The notes under the pieces are model-generated. The model saw only the letters and a list, made by a program, of their open reading frames with translations. It did not search any database and had not been told where the DNA came from. Shown in pieces: positions 30,953-31,035 of a DNA stretch of 31,035 bases. The DNA lies in NCBI GenBank assembly GCA_934183305.1, contig CAKPSF010000008.1:1-31035 (forward strand), read 5' to 3'. Each line of letters opens with the position of its first letter. The first letter of the stretch is position 1. The stretch is from an uncultured Clostridia bacterium. GTDB lineage: Bacteria; Bacillota; Clostridia; TANB77; CAG-508. Made by a program: the position numbers and the translations under genes.

Positions 30953-31035
30953 CTCGCATATATCTTTAATAAAGCATATTTCATGCTTTTTTTATTGTTT
31001 TTTAGATTACATTGTGTGTGTGTGTGTGTGTGTGT
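30950..31035. repeat. Leader repeat, copy B (cut by window end)
   Basis: Identical to 12586-12671: hairpin, spacer and at least 11 TG units up to the last base. The upstream part of a leader ORF, its RBS and promoter would lie outside the window. The 30817-30922 stretch between this and the proximal promoter shows nothing else recognisable. Confidence 0.93.

Noticed and set aside
1..31035. Insertion sequences, integrases, toxin-antitoxin or phage genes
   Set aside because: None of the proteins shows transposase, integrase or phage motifs.

Overview
The window reads as one contig from a low-GC, endospore-forming member of the Clostridia, probably an uncultured gut lineage. The evidence is AT-rich DNA, strong AGGAGG-type ribosome binding sites, a spoIIIA sporulation cluster, an Rrf2/IscS/IscU iron-sulfur set, sortase and LPXTG surface proteins, and prepilin genes with a near-identical hydrophobic N-terminus. 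Genes lie mostly on the minus strand. Both ends fall inside repeats (42-bp tandem repeats at the left, a CA/TG dinucleotide run at the right), which suggests assembly breaks. Species identity is inference.

Layout. 1-4.1 kb: partial coiled-coil gene, a large Cna-B-repeat LPXTG protein and its sortase. 4.4-5.6 kb: tmRNA, tRNA-Trp and an M23 peptidase. 5.6-8.7 kb: zinc-ribbon protein, efp, spoIIIAA, yebC and a small unknown gene. 8.8-11.3 kb: ZIP metal transporter, iscU, iscS. 11.4-12.8 kb: a prepilin-like protein behind a leader-peptide/terminator region. 12.9-16.5 kb: an operon of two GT8 glycosyltransferases, two PlsC-type acyltransferases and a membrane microprotein, consistent with surface glycolipid synthesis. 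16.6-21.2 kb: rrf2 and spoIIIAB-AH. 21.3-22.4 kb, plus strand: S1-domain protein and an Asn-rich microprotein. 22.4-24 kb: CmpB-like membrane protein and an AlkD-like protein. 24-28.8 kb: an RND/MMPL exporter with a partner protein, divergent from a TetR regulator with visible operators. 28.9-31 kb: a second prepilin fused to a beta-helix, behind a second copy of the leader region.

Two observations stand out. First, three genes (spoIIIAG, a GT8 gene and the beta-helix prepilin) are broken by four frameshifts. Each falls exactly on an in-frame CGG codon, and each is repaired by skipping the C and reading the next GGN as glycine. In-frame CGG is otherwise absent from the minus-strand genes I scanned. 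This fits +1 recoding at a poorly decoded CGG codon; a systematic sequence error is the main alternative. Second, both prepilin genes sit behind an identical 86-nt segment. Where complete, it shows promoter, RBS, a short ORF with alternating His-Thr codons made by a (CA)11 run, a hairpin, and an intrinsic terminator just before the gene. A change in CA number would switch the leader ORF between stopping early and running into the terminator, which suggests phase-variable attenuation of surface pilins.

Other points: spoIIIAA is separated from spoIIIAB-AH by about 13 kb; the LPXTG protein has no membrane tail and a Lys where the thioester Gln is expected; and the first prepilin ends in a GC-rich NNY-codon stretch that resembles a diversity-generating retroelement target.
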